DNA of 30,023 nt from CAYUAI01 sp964442745 (GTDB lineage Bacteria > Pseudomonadota > Gammaproteobacteria > S012-40), in contig CAYUAI010000051.1 of NCBI GenBank assembly GCA_964442745.1, positions 1 to 30,023 on the forward strand, read 5' to 3'. Below are positions 9,434 to 19,050 of the stretch, in pieces (the first letter of the stretch is position 1; every line of letters starts with the position of its first letter). The position numbers were made by a program, and so were the translations under genes. The notes under the pieces were generated by a model. It had not been told where the DNA came from. It worked only from the letters and a program-made list of their open reading frames with translations, and did not search any database.

Positions 9434-12400
9434 ATGTTATCGCGCCGTTTTGATAATTTATTATACACTCACAGCAAAACTATTTTGGTTATCTTATGTT
9501 GTTGCTTTTTCTTTTTAAGCTGCCATGATAAGGCTTCTAGCCCACCATTTTCTGTCACCAGCCAAGAACCTATACCCGACAATAATTTGCGAACATGTAT
9601 CAATGAGGCAAAAAAGGCACAGGCAGATGCCAACCAACCGCTCACCAGCTTGCGTTGTCCCAATGCCAATATCGGAAACCTCGCTGGGCTGGAAACACTC
9701 ACCGCATTAGAGATTATCGACGTATCAAATAACAAAATTAAAAACATTGCCCCTATTTTCAATTTATTGGATCAAACAATAAACTACGACAATACCGGTA
9801 AACCATCGACAAAACCTGTATTAACCATCATTAATCTATCTAACAATCAAATTTCTAATGCCAATAAAATTCTGACTTTTTCACAACCTGTTAATATTAA
9901 TTTATCGGGCAATCCATTACGTAATTTGCCTTACCCAAAAAATCTTCGCGCCATACCAACAAAGGCTGAAAACATTATTCGTTGGCAAGCCATTCCACAA
10001 GCACTATCCTATAATATTTATTTCAAACAAAATAGCCAAACACAACCCACCTATAAATTAGTGAATCAGTGGCTTAATACCCGCTATGCACACACGGCAC
10101 TCACCAACGATATTCCCTATTTTTATCAAGTATCTGCTAACTTTGCTGCCGGGGAAAGCCGTATATCCCCTATCGTAAGTGCAACCCCGACCACCACCAC
10201 CACCACCCCATTACCACCAGAGAATGTAAGCTTAGCCACTATCGCCGCTGACCAAATTATGATTGATTGGGAAGAGGTCCCACATGCCACGAGTTATACC
10301 TTACGTTCAGCGATCGCAGGTGATTTCCCTGATATCACCAACATCCTGCCTCCTTTCAGGCACAGTGGACTGTCACCTGAAACAACTTATTGGTATCAAT
10401 TAATCAGCATTAATGAACTAGGAGAAAGCCTGGTCACCAAAGAATATAGCGCCACAACGTTGCAACAAACGGATATTCAACCGAGCAATATTATTAAATT
10501 CAACGCCACCCCAGAAGATGGCCAAGTCACGCTCAGCTGGGCGGTGGTCACTGAACAACAAAGTTTATATTTTAGTCTAGAACCGTACAACGATATCATC
10601 ACAATCAAACAATCGGCAACGTTGCTTACCGAAGATAATCCACCCTGGTTGCACAAAGAACTCACCAATAACATTAACTATTATTATTATTTAGTCTCCC
10701 TCACAAGCAATGAGATCACGACCTTCCAGCGCCAAACTGCCAAACCTAATCAGCGATTAGCCAATTTAAGTTTTAGCGACAGCAATTTAAGCCAATGCAT
10801 TAACAATAGTGGATATACCGCAGTGGCTGAATTGCAGGCATTGCATTGTACCAACTACGATATTCGTTCAGTTAGTGGTATTGAGTCGCTCACGGCCTTA
10901 CAAGAACTGACATTAGAGCACAATGCCATTAGCGATATACGTCCTATATATTCCCTCACAAATTTGAGAAAACTTTCCTTATACGACAATCAACTGAGTG
11001 ATATTAGTGGTATCGATAAACTTCAGCAACTGAAATATCTGGAATTACGCAGTAATCAAATTAATGACCTAAGCCCACTGATCACCCTCGATTTAATTGC
11101 ACTGGGTGTGGGGGGCAACCAAATTGTTAACCTGGCCCCATTGAATAATCTGAATAATCTAAAAAATCTGGATATATCGAATAACTCCATCAACAACATC
11201 GAAGTATTTACTCAACTTGGCCAACTAGAGCGACTCAATATCAGCCAAAATCGAATCACCAATGTGGCCGTGCTAGCGGGGCTTAAGCAACTGGTTTATC
11301 TCGATATCGGTAACAATACCATTAATGACTTCACACCGCTGAATAAGCTACCGCTACTGAATTTTTCCAATATCATCGGTAATACGAATACGCCCCAGGT
11401 TTTCGTTATTGGCGGCACCGTCACCGGTTTAGCAGGCAACGGTTTCATATTGCAGCTCGAAAATAGTGAGCAACTTAGCGTTGAAAAAAATGGTTATTTT
11501 AATTTTTCTAGCACATTTTCCGGTAACAGTAATTACCGCATAACAATCAGCCAACAACCACAGCAACTAGCGCAACGCTGCATCGTCAGCAATGACAGTG
11601 GTGTGATTGGAAATGCAGACATTAACACCGTCAACGTCACTTGCGAAACATTATCATACAATGTAAATGTCTCCGTTTCCGGTTTATCAGGCAGTGGATT
11701 TGAAGTACAACTCGGCGACCAAAAATTGCCAATTAGCCGCGATGGTACTCAGCCATTCCCAATACCGCGACAGGATGGCTCCGACCTCCAACTCAGCATC
11801 AACCAACAACCCAAACAACCCTTACAAATTTGCACCATCAGTGATGACGTCATACGCATTCAAAGTGCTGATGTCAACTTTTCCATCAACTGCATGACTG
11901 AACAATTTCAAATAAGCGGCAACATCACCGGTTTACAAGGCAAAGGCTTGCTTTTACAAAACAACAACGCCAATGATTTATCGATTGACAACGATGGAAA
12001 CTTTTCTTTTTCAATTTTGTTTGACGACAATAGTGCCTACCAAATTAGCATAAGAAAACAACCGTTCAGTCCTTCTCAAACCTGCAAGATAGAGGGTGAC
12101 GACGGCATTATCCGTAGCCGTCCCATCACCACCATTAATATTTCCTGTGAGATCAATCAATTTAATGTAGGTGGCAACATTACGGGTTTGTTAGGTAGCG
12201 GTTTGGTGCTGCAGAATAATGGCAACGATGACCTGAATATCGACAGCGATGGTAACTTTCGTTTTCCAACACCCATGCTGGATATGAGTCGCTATCAAAT
12301 CACCGTCAAGCAGCATCCCAGCGCCCCGTCACAGACATGTACCGTCAGCGCTGAATCAGGTAATTTACAAGGTGCCGATGTTTCTTCCATCGTGATCAAC

Positions 12401-15400
12401 TGTGATCCGAATACATTTACCATTGGTGGTACTGTTCAAGGCTTACAAGGTCAGGGCTTAGTGCTACAAAACCAAGGAAGCAACGATTTATCCGTTTCCG
12501 CTGAGGGCAACTTTACCTTTGCTAATCCGATGACGGATCAAGACAGTTATGCCATTAGCATACTGCAAAATCCAACTAATCCCGTGCAAACCTGCGAGGT
12601 AAGTCAAAATCAAAGCGGCCAAACCCAGGGACGTAATGTCACCGCAATTCAAGTTTTCTGCACCACAGAGAAATTTACCATCAGTGGTCAGGTCACGGGT
12701 TTAGCGGGTAGCGGACTCATCATTACCAATAACAACCAAGACAATTTAGTCATTGAAATAGAGAGCGAATTCCAATTCCCAACGGCGATAGTCGATCACG
12801 GCAACTACGCCATCAGCGTATTAAAAAACCCCATCAATCCGGTACAGACGTGTACCGTGAGTTCCAATGGGATAGGGCAAATCAATGGCGACAATCTTCG
12901 CGACATCGTAATCACCTGCGTTACCCAAAAATTTAACATCGGCGGTCGAGTCATCGGTCTGATGGGGAAAGGATTAGTCATAACAAATAATGAAAATGAT
13001 CAATTAACCCTGGATGCCGACGGTGAGTTTCAATTTACCCTCCCGATTACCGATCTCAACAGCTACCAAGTAGCGGTGACAGCTCAGCCGAGTCAACCCA
13101 ATCAAATTTGCAATGTCAGTGGCGGCAAAGGGATTATTTCTGGCAGTGCGACCAACGCGGTTGTCATCAACTGCGATACCGAGAGCTATACCGTTGGCGG
13201 TGTACTTAATGGCTTATTGGGAAGCGGTCTCGAACTGCAACTTAACAATCAATATATGCTCACCATCAACCAAGGCAGTCATTTTACCTTCACCCCGGCC
13301 ATTCCTGATGCCAGCGAATACCAAATTACCATTTTAAGACAACCAAGCAATCTCAACCAAACCTGCACCATCAATAATAGCACCGGCACCATTCAAGGCG
13401 ACAACATAGCCACCGCTGAAGTCAACTGTCAGACCAATACTTATTCCATCAGCGGCACCATTCAAGGCCTCGCAGGTAAGGGGTTAATATTGCAAAATAA
13501 CGGAGGAGATGATTTAACCGTTGAGACGGATGGTAACTTTGCATTTATCAATAAAATCGAAGACGGCAACCTCTACCAGATCACCGTACTACAGCAACCG
13601 AGTCAGCTTTCCCAAAGCTGTACCGCTACCAACGAACAGGCAAGCGGCACCGTGCAGGGCACTGACATCAGTAACATCACCATCGACTGTCAAACGACTC
13701 GCTATTCCATCGGCGGTAGCGTCACTGGATTGGACGGGACGGGCTTAATATTAACAAGCAACACCGGCGATACCTTAAGTATTAACAACAATGGCGAGTT
13801 TACTTTTGACACTCGCCTACTCGACGGCAGTGATTATCAAATAACTATTTCACAACAGCCCACGGCACTCTCACAAATTTGCAGTGCCACTAACAGTGAA
13901 GGTAAATTCCAAGGGGCTGACATCAGTAACATCACCATCGATTGCCAAACGACTCGTTATTCCATCAGCGGTAGCGTCACTGGATTAGCCGGGACGGGCT
14001 TAACATTAACAAGTAACACCGACGATATCTTAAGCATTGAAAATGATGGCGAATTTACTTTTGTCACGCCTATACTCGATGGCAGTGATTATCAAATAAC
14101 TATTTCACAACAGCCCACCGGTCTCTCACAAACCTGTACCCCCACTAAGGGTGAAGGTAAATTCCAAGGAGCCGACATCAATAACGTCACCATCGACTGT
14201 CAAACCAATAGCTATTCCATCGGCGGTAGCGTCACTGGATTAGCCGGGATGGGCTTAACATTAACAAGTAACACCGGCGATACTTTAAGCATTGAAAATG
14301 ATGGCAAGTTTACTTTTGACAGCTTGCTACTCGACGGCAGTAATTATCTAGTTTCTGTTTCGGGGCAACCTAACACCCTTTCTCAAACCTGTACCGCGAC
14401 TAATAGCGAAGGCGATGTACAAGGTGCCAACATCAGGACCGTCACCATCAACTGTCAAACTAATACCTTTTCGATTAGCGGCACCATCAGTGGATTAACA
14501 GGACCAGGCTTAATACTGCAAATTAATAGCGCGGACGATTTACCATTAACTGCGGATGGTGCCTTCATTTTTAGCACTCTATTAGCCGATGGTAGCGACT
14601 ATACCATCAGCGCAAAAAATCAACCTACCGAACCCAATCAAACATGTCGCGCTAGCAATCCAGTCGGCCTTATCGACGGTGCAGATATTACAGACATCAG
14701 CCTGACATGTGAAGATAATAATTTCATCACCAATGTGCAACTTTCTCCAGCCTCACCCTCCTCTTTATCACGCAATGATCGGGTTATCGTGAAATTTGAA
14801 TATGAAACAATAAATACGGATGGTGTGCGTATCTGGAGCAAACCATATTCAGCAGGTTCGGTTTTACCAGGACAATCTTTTCAAGCGTCTCCGCTATATG
14901 CCATAGGCAAGGGCCAAGGAGAATCATTTTTCACCGTCACTAGCGATGTCGAAAAAATCGATGAGGTGCGCATGGAGATGCGAACAGAAAGTACCAATAT
15001 ACTTTTACGTGAAGAAATTTTATCAGTTGACTACATAATAGTCCCATCAGAAAACACCATCAGTAATATCACCTTTTCCATAGAAACACCGGCGAAGATA
15101 AACTTCGATACTCCCATCGAGGTATCCTACGATTACACCACAAAAGACGCTAATGGAGTAGTCATTTGGGTTGAACCTTTCAGTGGAACCAATCGATCAC
15201 CGAGAAGAGAAACCTCTTCACCGCTCTTGTTAGCAACGGGTAATGCCTCCAGCACGTCAACTTTCACTATCAATAGCGGAGCAATAGACATTCGTGTGGA
15301 CCAAATACGTTTACAAATGTTTACTAAAGACCAAAATTTTGTACTCGCTGAAAAATTTGTTCCAGTCGATTTTCTTTTCCAGCAAGCACAACTCTTGAAC

Positions 15401-16573
15401 TCAACAGTCAACAATTTTATATCGAATATTCGGTTGTTGCCAGCGACACCGAGAAACATGACAAACAACGAACCTATACATATTGACTTTGATTATGACA
15501 GCATCGTTCCCGAAGGCGTCTTAGTTAGGGTACAACCCAGATCGTCAGAAGCGCCAAACCTAGAAAGCTATCGTTGTGGAGATGCCTATCCAGTAGGCAC
15601 AGGTAGTGGTACATGCTTAGTCACCATCAGTCCAACCATAGACATGACGCTAAACGCCATCCAGTTAACCATGATGACCACCGATCAACGTGCCATCCTA
15701 TACGAAACATCAATAACTACGGCCTATACCTATTCTCAAGATCAAACAGAAAATGTTAAACAGCCAGTGATCAGAACTAAAAACCAAGCGTTCAACAATC
15801 TACCTTTGTCAAAAATAGATACCGTTCCATTCACGGTATACCCAGCCGATAACGCTTATAATGTATTTTTAAATACCATGATCGCGATTAAGCCTAACTC
15901 GCCGGACGATGTTATATCATTAACCCCAGATAACATCACATTAAGCAACAATACAAGCTCCCTGCCAGGAGAAATCGCTATTAAAGACGATATGATTACT
16001 TTTACGCCGGCTAACCCATTAACATCCGCAACAAAATATACCGTTACCTTGAATCCAACAAACAGTCATATCTCACCACCTTACGAGTGGCATTTTACAA
16101 CGGCCTTATTGCCCTATGCAGAATATGCCATGACCTCAGCAACACAAAAATCGGTCTTACCGCAAACAAATTCAAGCCCCTTGCTTATGTTAATCGCAAA
16201 TGAAAAAGAAGTAATACTTGAGTATAAACTCAAGGCGCTGCCTAACAAACTCAGCCTAGCGTCAATCAACTTCACACTGACAACGATAGCAAGCGATCAA
16301 CCAACTTTATTCAGTATCTATGCATTCGGCATCAATCATAACACACGCAGCAAACCAACCCTGTTTAGCTCGTTCAGAAAATCAGACAATTCGCAGCAAC
16401 GCGCCAGTTATTCCTTTCCCATCACCCGACTGCTTAATAAGGCGAAAACACAAGGCGATGAAGCCATCGGTTTTCGGTTTGCCATCATCGAAGGTAATGA
16501 AAATTTTACAATAGAAAACAGTCGCCCCAATAAAATACCAGCACTCATGCCGTATATTCGTTATTTACCATGA
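9434..16573 (+). CDS. Giant surface lipoprotein: LRR, fibronectin III and thirteen 85-residue repeats
   Basis: A 2379-residue protein with a lipoprotein signal peptide (hydrophobic core then FFLSC), so probably anchored in the outer membrane. In order: a short LRR block (residues about 75-170); two or three fibronectin III domains (about 175-440); an internalin-like LRR block (about 445-650, repeats of the form LxxLxxLxLxxNxIxDIxPL); thirteen tandem repeats of about 85 residues (655-1760), each opening GxVTGLxGxGLxL and carrying two cysteines; three related repeats with FISNI/GV-W-P motifs (about 1763-2100); a Big_5-type Ig domain (about 2125-2230); and a C-terminal beta-rich tail. ATG 9434 is preferred over 9425 because AAGGA lies eight bases before it. 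The architecture fits adhesion or protein binding; no catalytic domain is visible. Confidence 0.85.
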   Translation: MLSRRFDNLLYTHSKTILVILCCCFFFLSCHDKASSPPFSVTSQEPIPDNNLRTCINEAKKAQADANQPLTSLRCPNANIGNLAGLETLTALEIIDVSNNKIKNIAPIFNLLDQTINYDNTGKPSTKPVLTIINLSNNQISNANKILTFSQPVNINLSGNPLRNLPYPKNLRAIPTKAENIIRWQAIPQALSYNIYFKQNSQTQPTYKLVNQWLNTRYAHTALTNDIPYFYQVSANFAAGESRISPIVSATPTTTTTTPLPPENVSLATIAADQIMIDWEEVPHATSYTLRSAIAGDFPDITNILPPFRHSGLSPETTYWYQLISINELGESLVTKEYSATTLQQTDIQPSNIIKFNATPEDGQVTLSWAVVTEQQSLYFSLEPYNDIITIKQSATLLTEDNPPWLHKELTNNINYYYYLVSLTSNEITTFQRQTAKPNQRLANLSFSDSNLSQCINNSGYTAVAELQALHCTNYDIRSVSGIESLTALQELTLEHNAISDIRPIYSLTNLRKLSLYDNQLSDISGIDKLQQLKYLELRSNQINDLSPLITLDLIALGVGGNQIVNLAPLNNLNNLKNLDISNNSINNIEVFTQLGQLERLNISQNRITNVAVLAGLKQLVYLDIGNNTINDFTPLNKLPLLNFSNIIGNTNTPQVFVIGGTVTGLAGNGFILQLENSEQLSVEKNGYFNFSSTFSGNSNYRITISQQPQQLAQRCIVSNDSGVIGNADINTVNVTCETLSYNVNVSVSGLSGSGFEVQLGDQKLPISRDGTQPFPIPRQDGSDLQLSINQQPKQPLQICTISDDVIRIQSADVNFSINCMTEQFQISGNITGLQGKGLLLQNNNANDLSIDNDGNFSFSILFDDNSAYQISIRKQPFSPSQTCKIEGDDGIIRSRPITTINISCEINQFNVGGNITGLLGSGLVLQNNGNDDLNIDSDGNFRFPTPMLDMSRYQITVKQHPSAPSQTCTVSAESGNLQGADVSSIVINCDPNTFTIGGTVQGLQGQGLVLQNQGSNDLSVSAEGNFTFANPMTDQDSYAISILQNPTNPVQTCEVSQNQSGQTQGRNVTAIQVFCTTEKFTISGQVTGLAGSGLIITNNNQDNLVIEIESEFQFPTAIVDHGNYAISVLKNPINPVQTCTVSSNGIGQINGDNLRDIVITCVTQKFNIGGRVIGLMGKGLVITNNENDQLTLDADGEFQFTLPITDLNSYQVAVTAQPSQPNQICNVSGGKGIISGSATNAVVINCDTESYTVGGVLNGLLGSGLELQLNNQYMLTINQGSHFTFTPAIPDASEYQITILRQPSNLNQTCTINNSTGTIQGDNIATAEVNCQTNTYSISGTIQGLAGKGLILQNNGGDDLTVETDGNFAFINKIEDGNLYQITVLQQPSQLSQSCTATNEQASGTVQGTDISNITIDCQTTRYSIGGSVTGLDGTGLILTSNTGDTLSINNNGEFTFDTRLLDGSDYQITISQQPTALSQICSATNSEGKFQGADISNITIDCQTTRYSISGSVTGLAGTGLTLTSNTDDILSIENDGEFTFVTPILDGSDYQITISQQPTGLSQTCTPTKGEGKFQGADINNVTIDCQTNSYSIGGSVTGLAGMGLTLTSNTGDTLSIENDGKFTFDSLLLDGSNYLVSVSGQPNTLSQTCTATNSEGDVQGANIRTVTINCQTNTFSISGTISGLTGPGLILQINSADDLPLTADGAFIFSTLLADGSDYTISAKNQPTEPNQTCRASNPVGLIDGADITDISLTCEDNNFITNVQLSPASPSSLSRNDRVIVKFEYETINTDGVRIWSKPYSAGSVLPGQSFQASPLYAIGKGQGESFFTVTSDVEKIDEVRMEMRTESTNILLREEILSVDYIIVPSENTISNITFSIETPAKINFDTPIEVSYDYTTKDANGVVIWVEPFSGTNRSPRRETSSPLLLATGNASSTSTFTINSGAIDIRVDQIRLQMFTKDQNFVLAEKFVPVDFLFQQAQLLNSTVNNFISNIRLLPATPRNMTNNEPIHIDFDYDSIVPEGVLVRVQPRSSEAPNLESYRCGDAYPVGTGSGTCLVTISPTIDMTLNAIQLTMMTTDQRAILYETSITTAYTYSQDQTENVKQPVIRTKNQAFNNLPLSKIDTVPFTVYPADNAYNVFLNTMIAIKPNSPDDVISLTPDNITLSNNTSSLPGEIAIKDDMITFTPANPLTSATKYTVTLNPTNSHISPPYEWHFTTALLPYAEYAMTSATQKSVLPQTNSSPLLMLIANEKEVILEYKLKALPNKLSLASINFTLTTIASDQPTLFSIYAFGINHNTRSKPTLFSSFRKSDNSQQRASYSFPITRLLNKAKTQGDEAIGFRFAIIEGNENFTIENSRPNKIPALMPYIRYLP
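11398..14713 (+). repeat. Thirteen tandem 255-bp coding repeats in the giant lipoprotein
   Basis: Thirteen copies of an 85-codon unit lie head to tail. Each encodes an opening IGGxVTGLxGxGL strand, an NDGxFxF turn, a YxIxxxxQP strand, a QTC and a closing VxxDC. Copies ten to twelve are nearly identical in DNA and exactly 255 bp apart (the same TTCCAT at 13705, 13960 and 14215), which points to recent duplication. The two conserved cysteines per unit could form a disulfide. The fold resembles short beta-sandwich repeats of bacterial surface proteins. Confidence 0.85.
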
Positions 16574-16896
16574 CAAATTTAACAGCCTCTAACTTAAAAA
16601 TGGACGGCGCAATCACTTCCCTATTTGACGCTGATATTGGATTTATATTTGCCTAAAGCGCCTCGGTTAGAGTTTGTTCTGATTTCTGATTGCCCTACCA
16701 AGGACGCCGGTACCAACATAGGCGCTTCAGGCGAGGGGCGTGAGCAGGCCGCGAAAGCCTTGAAAAAAAGTGTAGAAATAGTGGTCCTATTTTGAGCTTT
16801 TGTGATTAAAGAGCAGGCAAAACGGGCGGATGATGGGATAGGAAACCGGGAAATGATTGCGTCGCCTATTTCTAACGGACATACTCGTTATTATTT
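16574..16896. other. Intergenic region after the giant lipoprotein gene
   Basis: There is no recognisable gene. It holds the 92-bp hairpin-bounded element listed separately. A plus frame with no clear start is open from about 16600 to a stop at 16795 and reads through that element, ending KALKKSVEIVVLF. The central part is more GC-rich than its surroundings, so it may be a remnant of inserted DNA. Confidence 0.4.
16651..16742. repeat. 92-bp element bounded by 13-bp inverted repeats
   Basis: GCCTAAAGCGCCT (16651-16663) is matched in inverted orientation by AGGCGCTTCAGGC (16730-16742) with one mismatch, giving a long stem around 66 bases. A second small hairpin, AGGC then CGCGAAA then GCCT, follows at about 16755. 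It could be a structured RNA, a strong terminator-like fold, or a tiny non-autonomous mobile element. It is not a tRNA: the T-arm and anticodon arm do not fit. Confidence 0.45.
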
Positions 16897-17283
16897 TCAT
16901 TTCTCACCTAACATAACGAGGATGATATCCCTGGCATCAAAAACAAGAGAGATGACGATTGTTCCCAATAATAACATCACCCAAACTCCGTATACACTTT
17001 TGAAATTAAAAGACGGGATTTTTATCTCATATTTTATAAGATAAAAAGCAAGTGGCCCCCATAGGATAAGATGAGCAATTCCAATGAGATGCACAGATTT
17101 TGATAGATTAAAAATAAGCATAGCCATCGGCAGAGTCAAAATAAAAGCGGCAAGAACTATGCGCGCCGCTTTATATTTCCAAACAAATACGATAGAAATA
17201 ATAAAAATAAATATCATCCAATTCATCCAAAGTTGAACGGCTGGCGTTGTTGCTGCATTGATTGCAAGCTCCATTTCTTCCAC
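16897..17283 (-). CDS. Small membrane protein of unknown function
   Basis: A 128-residue protein with four predicted membrane helices (about residues 19-35, 40-58, 62-82 and 97-125). It starts at GTG 17283 with AGGAG nine bases upstream. I recognise no family; the segment VHLIGIAHLILWGPLAFYL is its most distinctive part. It is a single gene, convergent with the giant lipoprotein gene and divergent from the bufferin operon. Confidence 0.65.
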   Translation of the reverse strand: MEEMELAINAATTPAVQLWMNWMIFIFIISIVFVWKYKAARIVLAAFILTLPMAMLIFNLSKSVHLIGIAHLILWGPLAFYLIKYEIKIPSFNFKSVYGVWVMLLLGTIVISLVFDARDIILVMLGEK

Positions 17284-17841
17284 GACATTGATCTCCTATG
17301 TTATTGTATAACTGGGTATTGCCTTTTATATAATAATACCCTCAGCCTATTATGTTCCCCAAAACTGATTCTGGCGACCTGTATTGCTCGGCAATGCACT
17401 GAGATGTTATATCAGGATGCGTTATATACCTAAAATTCACATTATTTAGAGGCAGTGCCCACATCACTGACGGCTAAAAAATATTCTAAAATTTTCCTAA
17501 ATTACAAGAATGATAAAATATTCTCCGCACGTTTTGTTGAATCTATATCGCACTTAATTTGAGTCATGCCTTCCATTCTTTTTTATATTGTTCTGGACAC
17601 AATATTGTTACGACATTATCATTATTTTCTTGGACAGCAAGCGTAATTGTTAAAAAATGCAACATTAGCTCTCTAGTGAAGTATATCAAAGCCTAGGTCG
17701 ATACTTTCGATGATGTAACAAATTTCACCCCATTGCATCCATACAACGGATAAGCAAACACAACGGTGCTGACATAAGCGTTTCACATGCTAGAGCAAAT
17801 TATTGATTTTATAAATAAATTTAATTACTTCGAGGTGTTTA
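17284..17841. other. Long intergenic region upstream of the bufferin operon
   Basis: These 558 AT-rich bases hold no supportable gene. They contain the palindrome ACAATATTGT at about 17600 and a possible ECF-type promoter for bufA at 17714-17740, listed separately. Confidence 0.5.
17714..17740 (+). promoter_or_regulatory. Possible ECF-sigma promoter of the bufferin operon
   Basis: TGTAAC (17714-17719) is followed after 16 bases by CATCC (17736-17740), about 100 bases before the bufA ATG. Bufferin operons are often controlled by ECF sigma factors whose -35 box carries an AAC core, which this resembles. The -10 assignment is tentative and no sigma or anti-sigma gene is visible in the window. 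Confidence 0.35.
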
Positions 17842-18099
17842 ATGAATCATAAAGTAACTGGAGCCGCACTCGCTGCAGCGGCGGCAGGTTTGATTTTAGC
17901 GGGCTGCGCTATTCCTGGTACCGACAACAGGATGGCGTCATCCGGGGATATCCATTGCTCAGGTGTAAATTCCTGCAAGGGTAAAGCATCATGCAAAAGC
18001 GCAAATAATGACTGTAAGGGAAAAAATAGTTGCAAGGGAGAAGGTTGGTTATCAATGAGCAAAGAAGCCTGCGTTAAAAAAGGTGGCACAGTGATTTAG
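17842..18099 (+). CDS. bufA: BufA2-type bufferin precursor (copper-buffering RiPP)
   Basis: An 85-residue precursor peptide. The BufA2 pattern is clear: GVNSCKG, SCKS, DCKGKNSCKGEGW and a last EACVKKGG, with cysteines at 39, 45, 51, 58, 64 and 77. In studied bufferins a BufB/BufC enzyme pair converts core cysteines to thiooxazoles and the peptide buffers copper in the periplasm. The signal peptide ends in LILAGC with Cys22 in a lipobox and Ala at +2, so this copy is probably a lipoprotein directed to the outer membrane. A good ribosome-binding site (GAGG) precedes ATG 17842. It is the first gene of bufA-bufB-bufC. Confidence 0.88.
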   Translation: MNHKVTGAALAAAAAGLILAGCAIPGTDNRMASSGDIHCSGVNSCKGKASCKSANNDCKGKNSCKGEGWLSMSKEACVKKGGTVI

Positions 18100-18106
18100 T
18101 ACTTTA

Positions 18107-18136
18107 AAAGGTCATCGGATGGTGATGACCTTTCTT
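18107..18136 (+). terminator. Terminator-like hairpin between bufA and bufB
   Basis: AAAGGTCATC (18107-18116) pairs perfectly with GATGACCTTT (18124-18133) across a seven-base loop, and the T-run at the foot continues as CTT. It begins eight bases after the bufA stop. A partial terminator here would make the peptide mRNA more abundant than the enzyme mRNA, as expected for a peptide and its modifying enzymes. Confidence 0.7.
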
Positions 18137-18216
18137 GACCAGCACAAACAGCGGCCTGTATTCTATACTTCATTGGCTAAATCCATTTCTAAGCAATTAT
18201 TTACGTGAGAGTTCCC

Positions 18217-19050
18217 ATGATAGATTATCTCGGATTTGGATTAGGCTTGAGACCTGATCACTATTCAGTCATTTTAGAAACAACACCGGCACCGATCGAG
18301 TGGTTGGAAATTATCACTGAAAATTATCTCGTGAGTGGTGGTAAACCTCTTTATTTTTTAGACAAAATCAACGAAAAGTATCCGTTGGTAATGCATGGTG
18401 TCGCCATGGCGCTCGGTAATACTGACCCATTAAATTGGGATTATTTACACAAAGTAAAACAATTATCACAACGTATTAACCCAGCCTGGATCTCCGATCA
18501 CTTGTGCTGGACCGGCATTGATCAAAAAAACTCACATGATTTATTGCCGCTCCCTTACACCGAGGAAGCAGCCACACACCTCATTGAACGTATCAAGTTA
18601 GTGCAAGACTTTTTAGAAAAACCCTTTCTAATTGAAAATGTTTCTAGCTACATTGAATACCATCAATCATCAATGACCGAATGGGATTTTCTGAACACGA
18701 TTTGTGAAGAGTCGAACTGCTTACTTCTGCTTGACGTTAATAATGTGTACGTGAGTGGCTTTAATCACGGCTTTGATCCCACCATTTACATTGACGCCAT
18801 TGCCAGCAAACATATTCAGCAGATCCACCTCGCTGGACACAGTCATCATGACAATCACATCATTGACACTCATGACCACCCCGTGGCCGACCCGGTCTGG
18901 CAGTTGTATGCACATACCATTCGTCGCCACGGACAAATTTCCACCATGATTGAGCGCGATGATAATATCCCCCCTCTAGCAGACGTTCTAAATGAATTGA
19001 TGATGGCCAAACAAATTTCAACAGCAATGACTGATAAAAAATGCTCATGA
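18217..19050 (+). CDS. bufB: BufB, multinuclear iron oxidase of the DUF692 family
   Basis: This is a TIM-barrel iron enzyme (MNIO) that, with BufC, oxidises cysteines of the bufferin precursor in the cytoplasm. Family motifs are GFGLGLRPDHY at the start, VMHGVAM, SDHLCW, IENVSSY, LLLDVNNVYVS, IHLAGH, DTHDHPV and ERDDNIPP, which hold the His, Asp, Glu and Asn metal ligands. At 277 residues its length is normal. I chose ATG 18217, with GAGAG upstream, over the GTG at 18205 because the family starts close to the GLGLR motif. Its stop overlaps the start of bufC. Confidence 0.92.
   Translation: MIDYLGFGLGLRPDHYSVILETTPAPIEWLEIITENYLVSGGKPLYFLDKINEKYPLVMHGVAMALGNTDPLNWDYLHKVKQLSQRINPAWISDHLCWTGIDQKNSHDLLPLPYTEEAATHLIERIKLVQDFLEKPFLIENVSSYIEYHQSSMTEWDFLNTICEESNCLLLLDVNNVYVSGFNHGFDPTIYIDAIASKHIQQIHLAGHSHHDNHIIDTHDHPVADPVWQLYAHTIRRHGQISTMIERDDNIPPLADVLNELMMAKQISTAMTDKKCS

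Noticed and set aside
11398..14713. CRISPR array
   Set aside because: The regular repeats are 255-bp coding units in one open frame, not short repeats with spacers; no cas gene is present.
16656..16737. tRNA-like 8-bp stem with about 66 enclosed bases
   Set aside because: The terminal stem has plausible size, but D-, anticodon and T-arms cannot be formed with the invariant bases.
16802..17044. 80-codon plus frame overlapping the small membrane protein gene
   Set aside because: The opposite strand has four clean membrane helices and a ribosome-binding site, so the plus frame is taken as its shadow.
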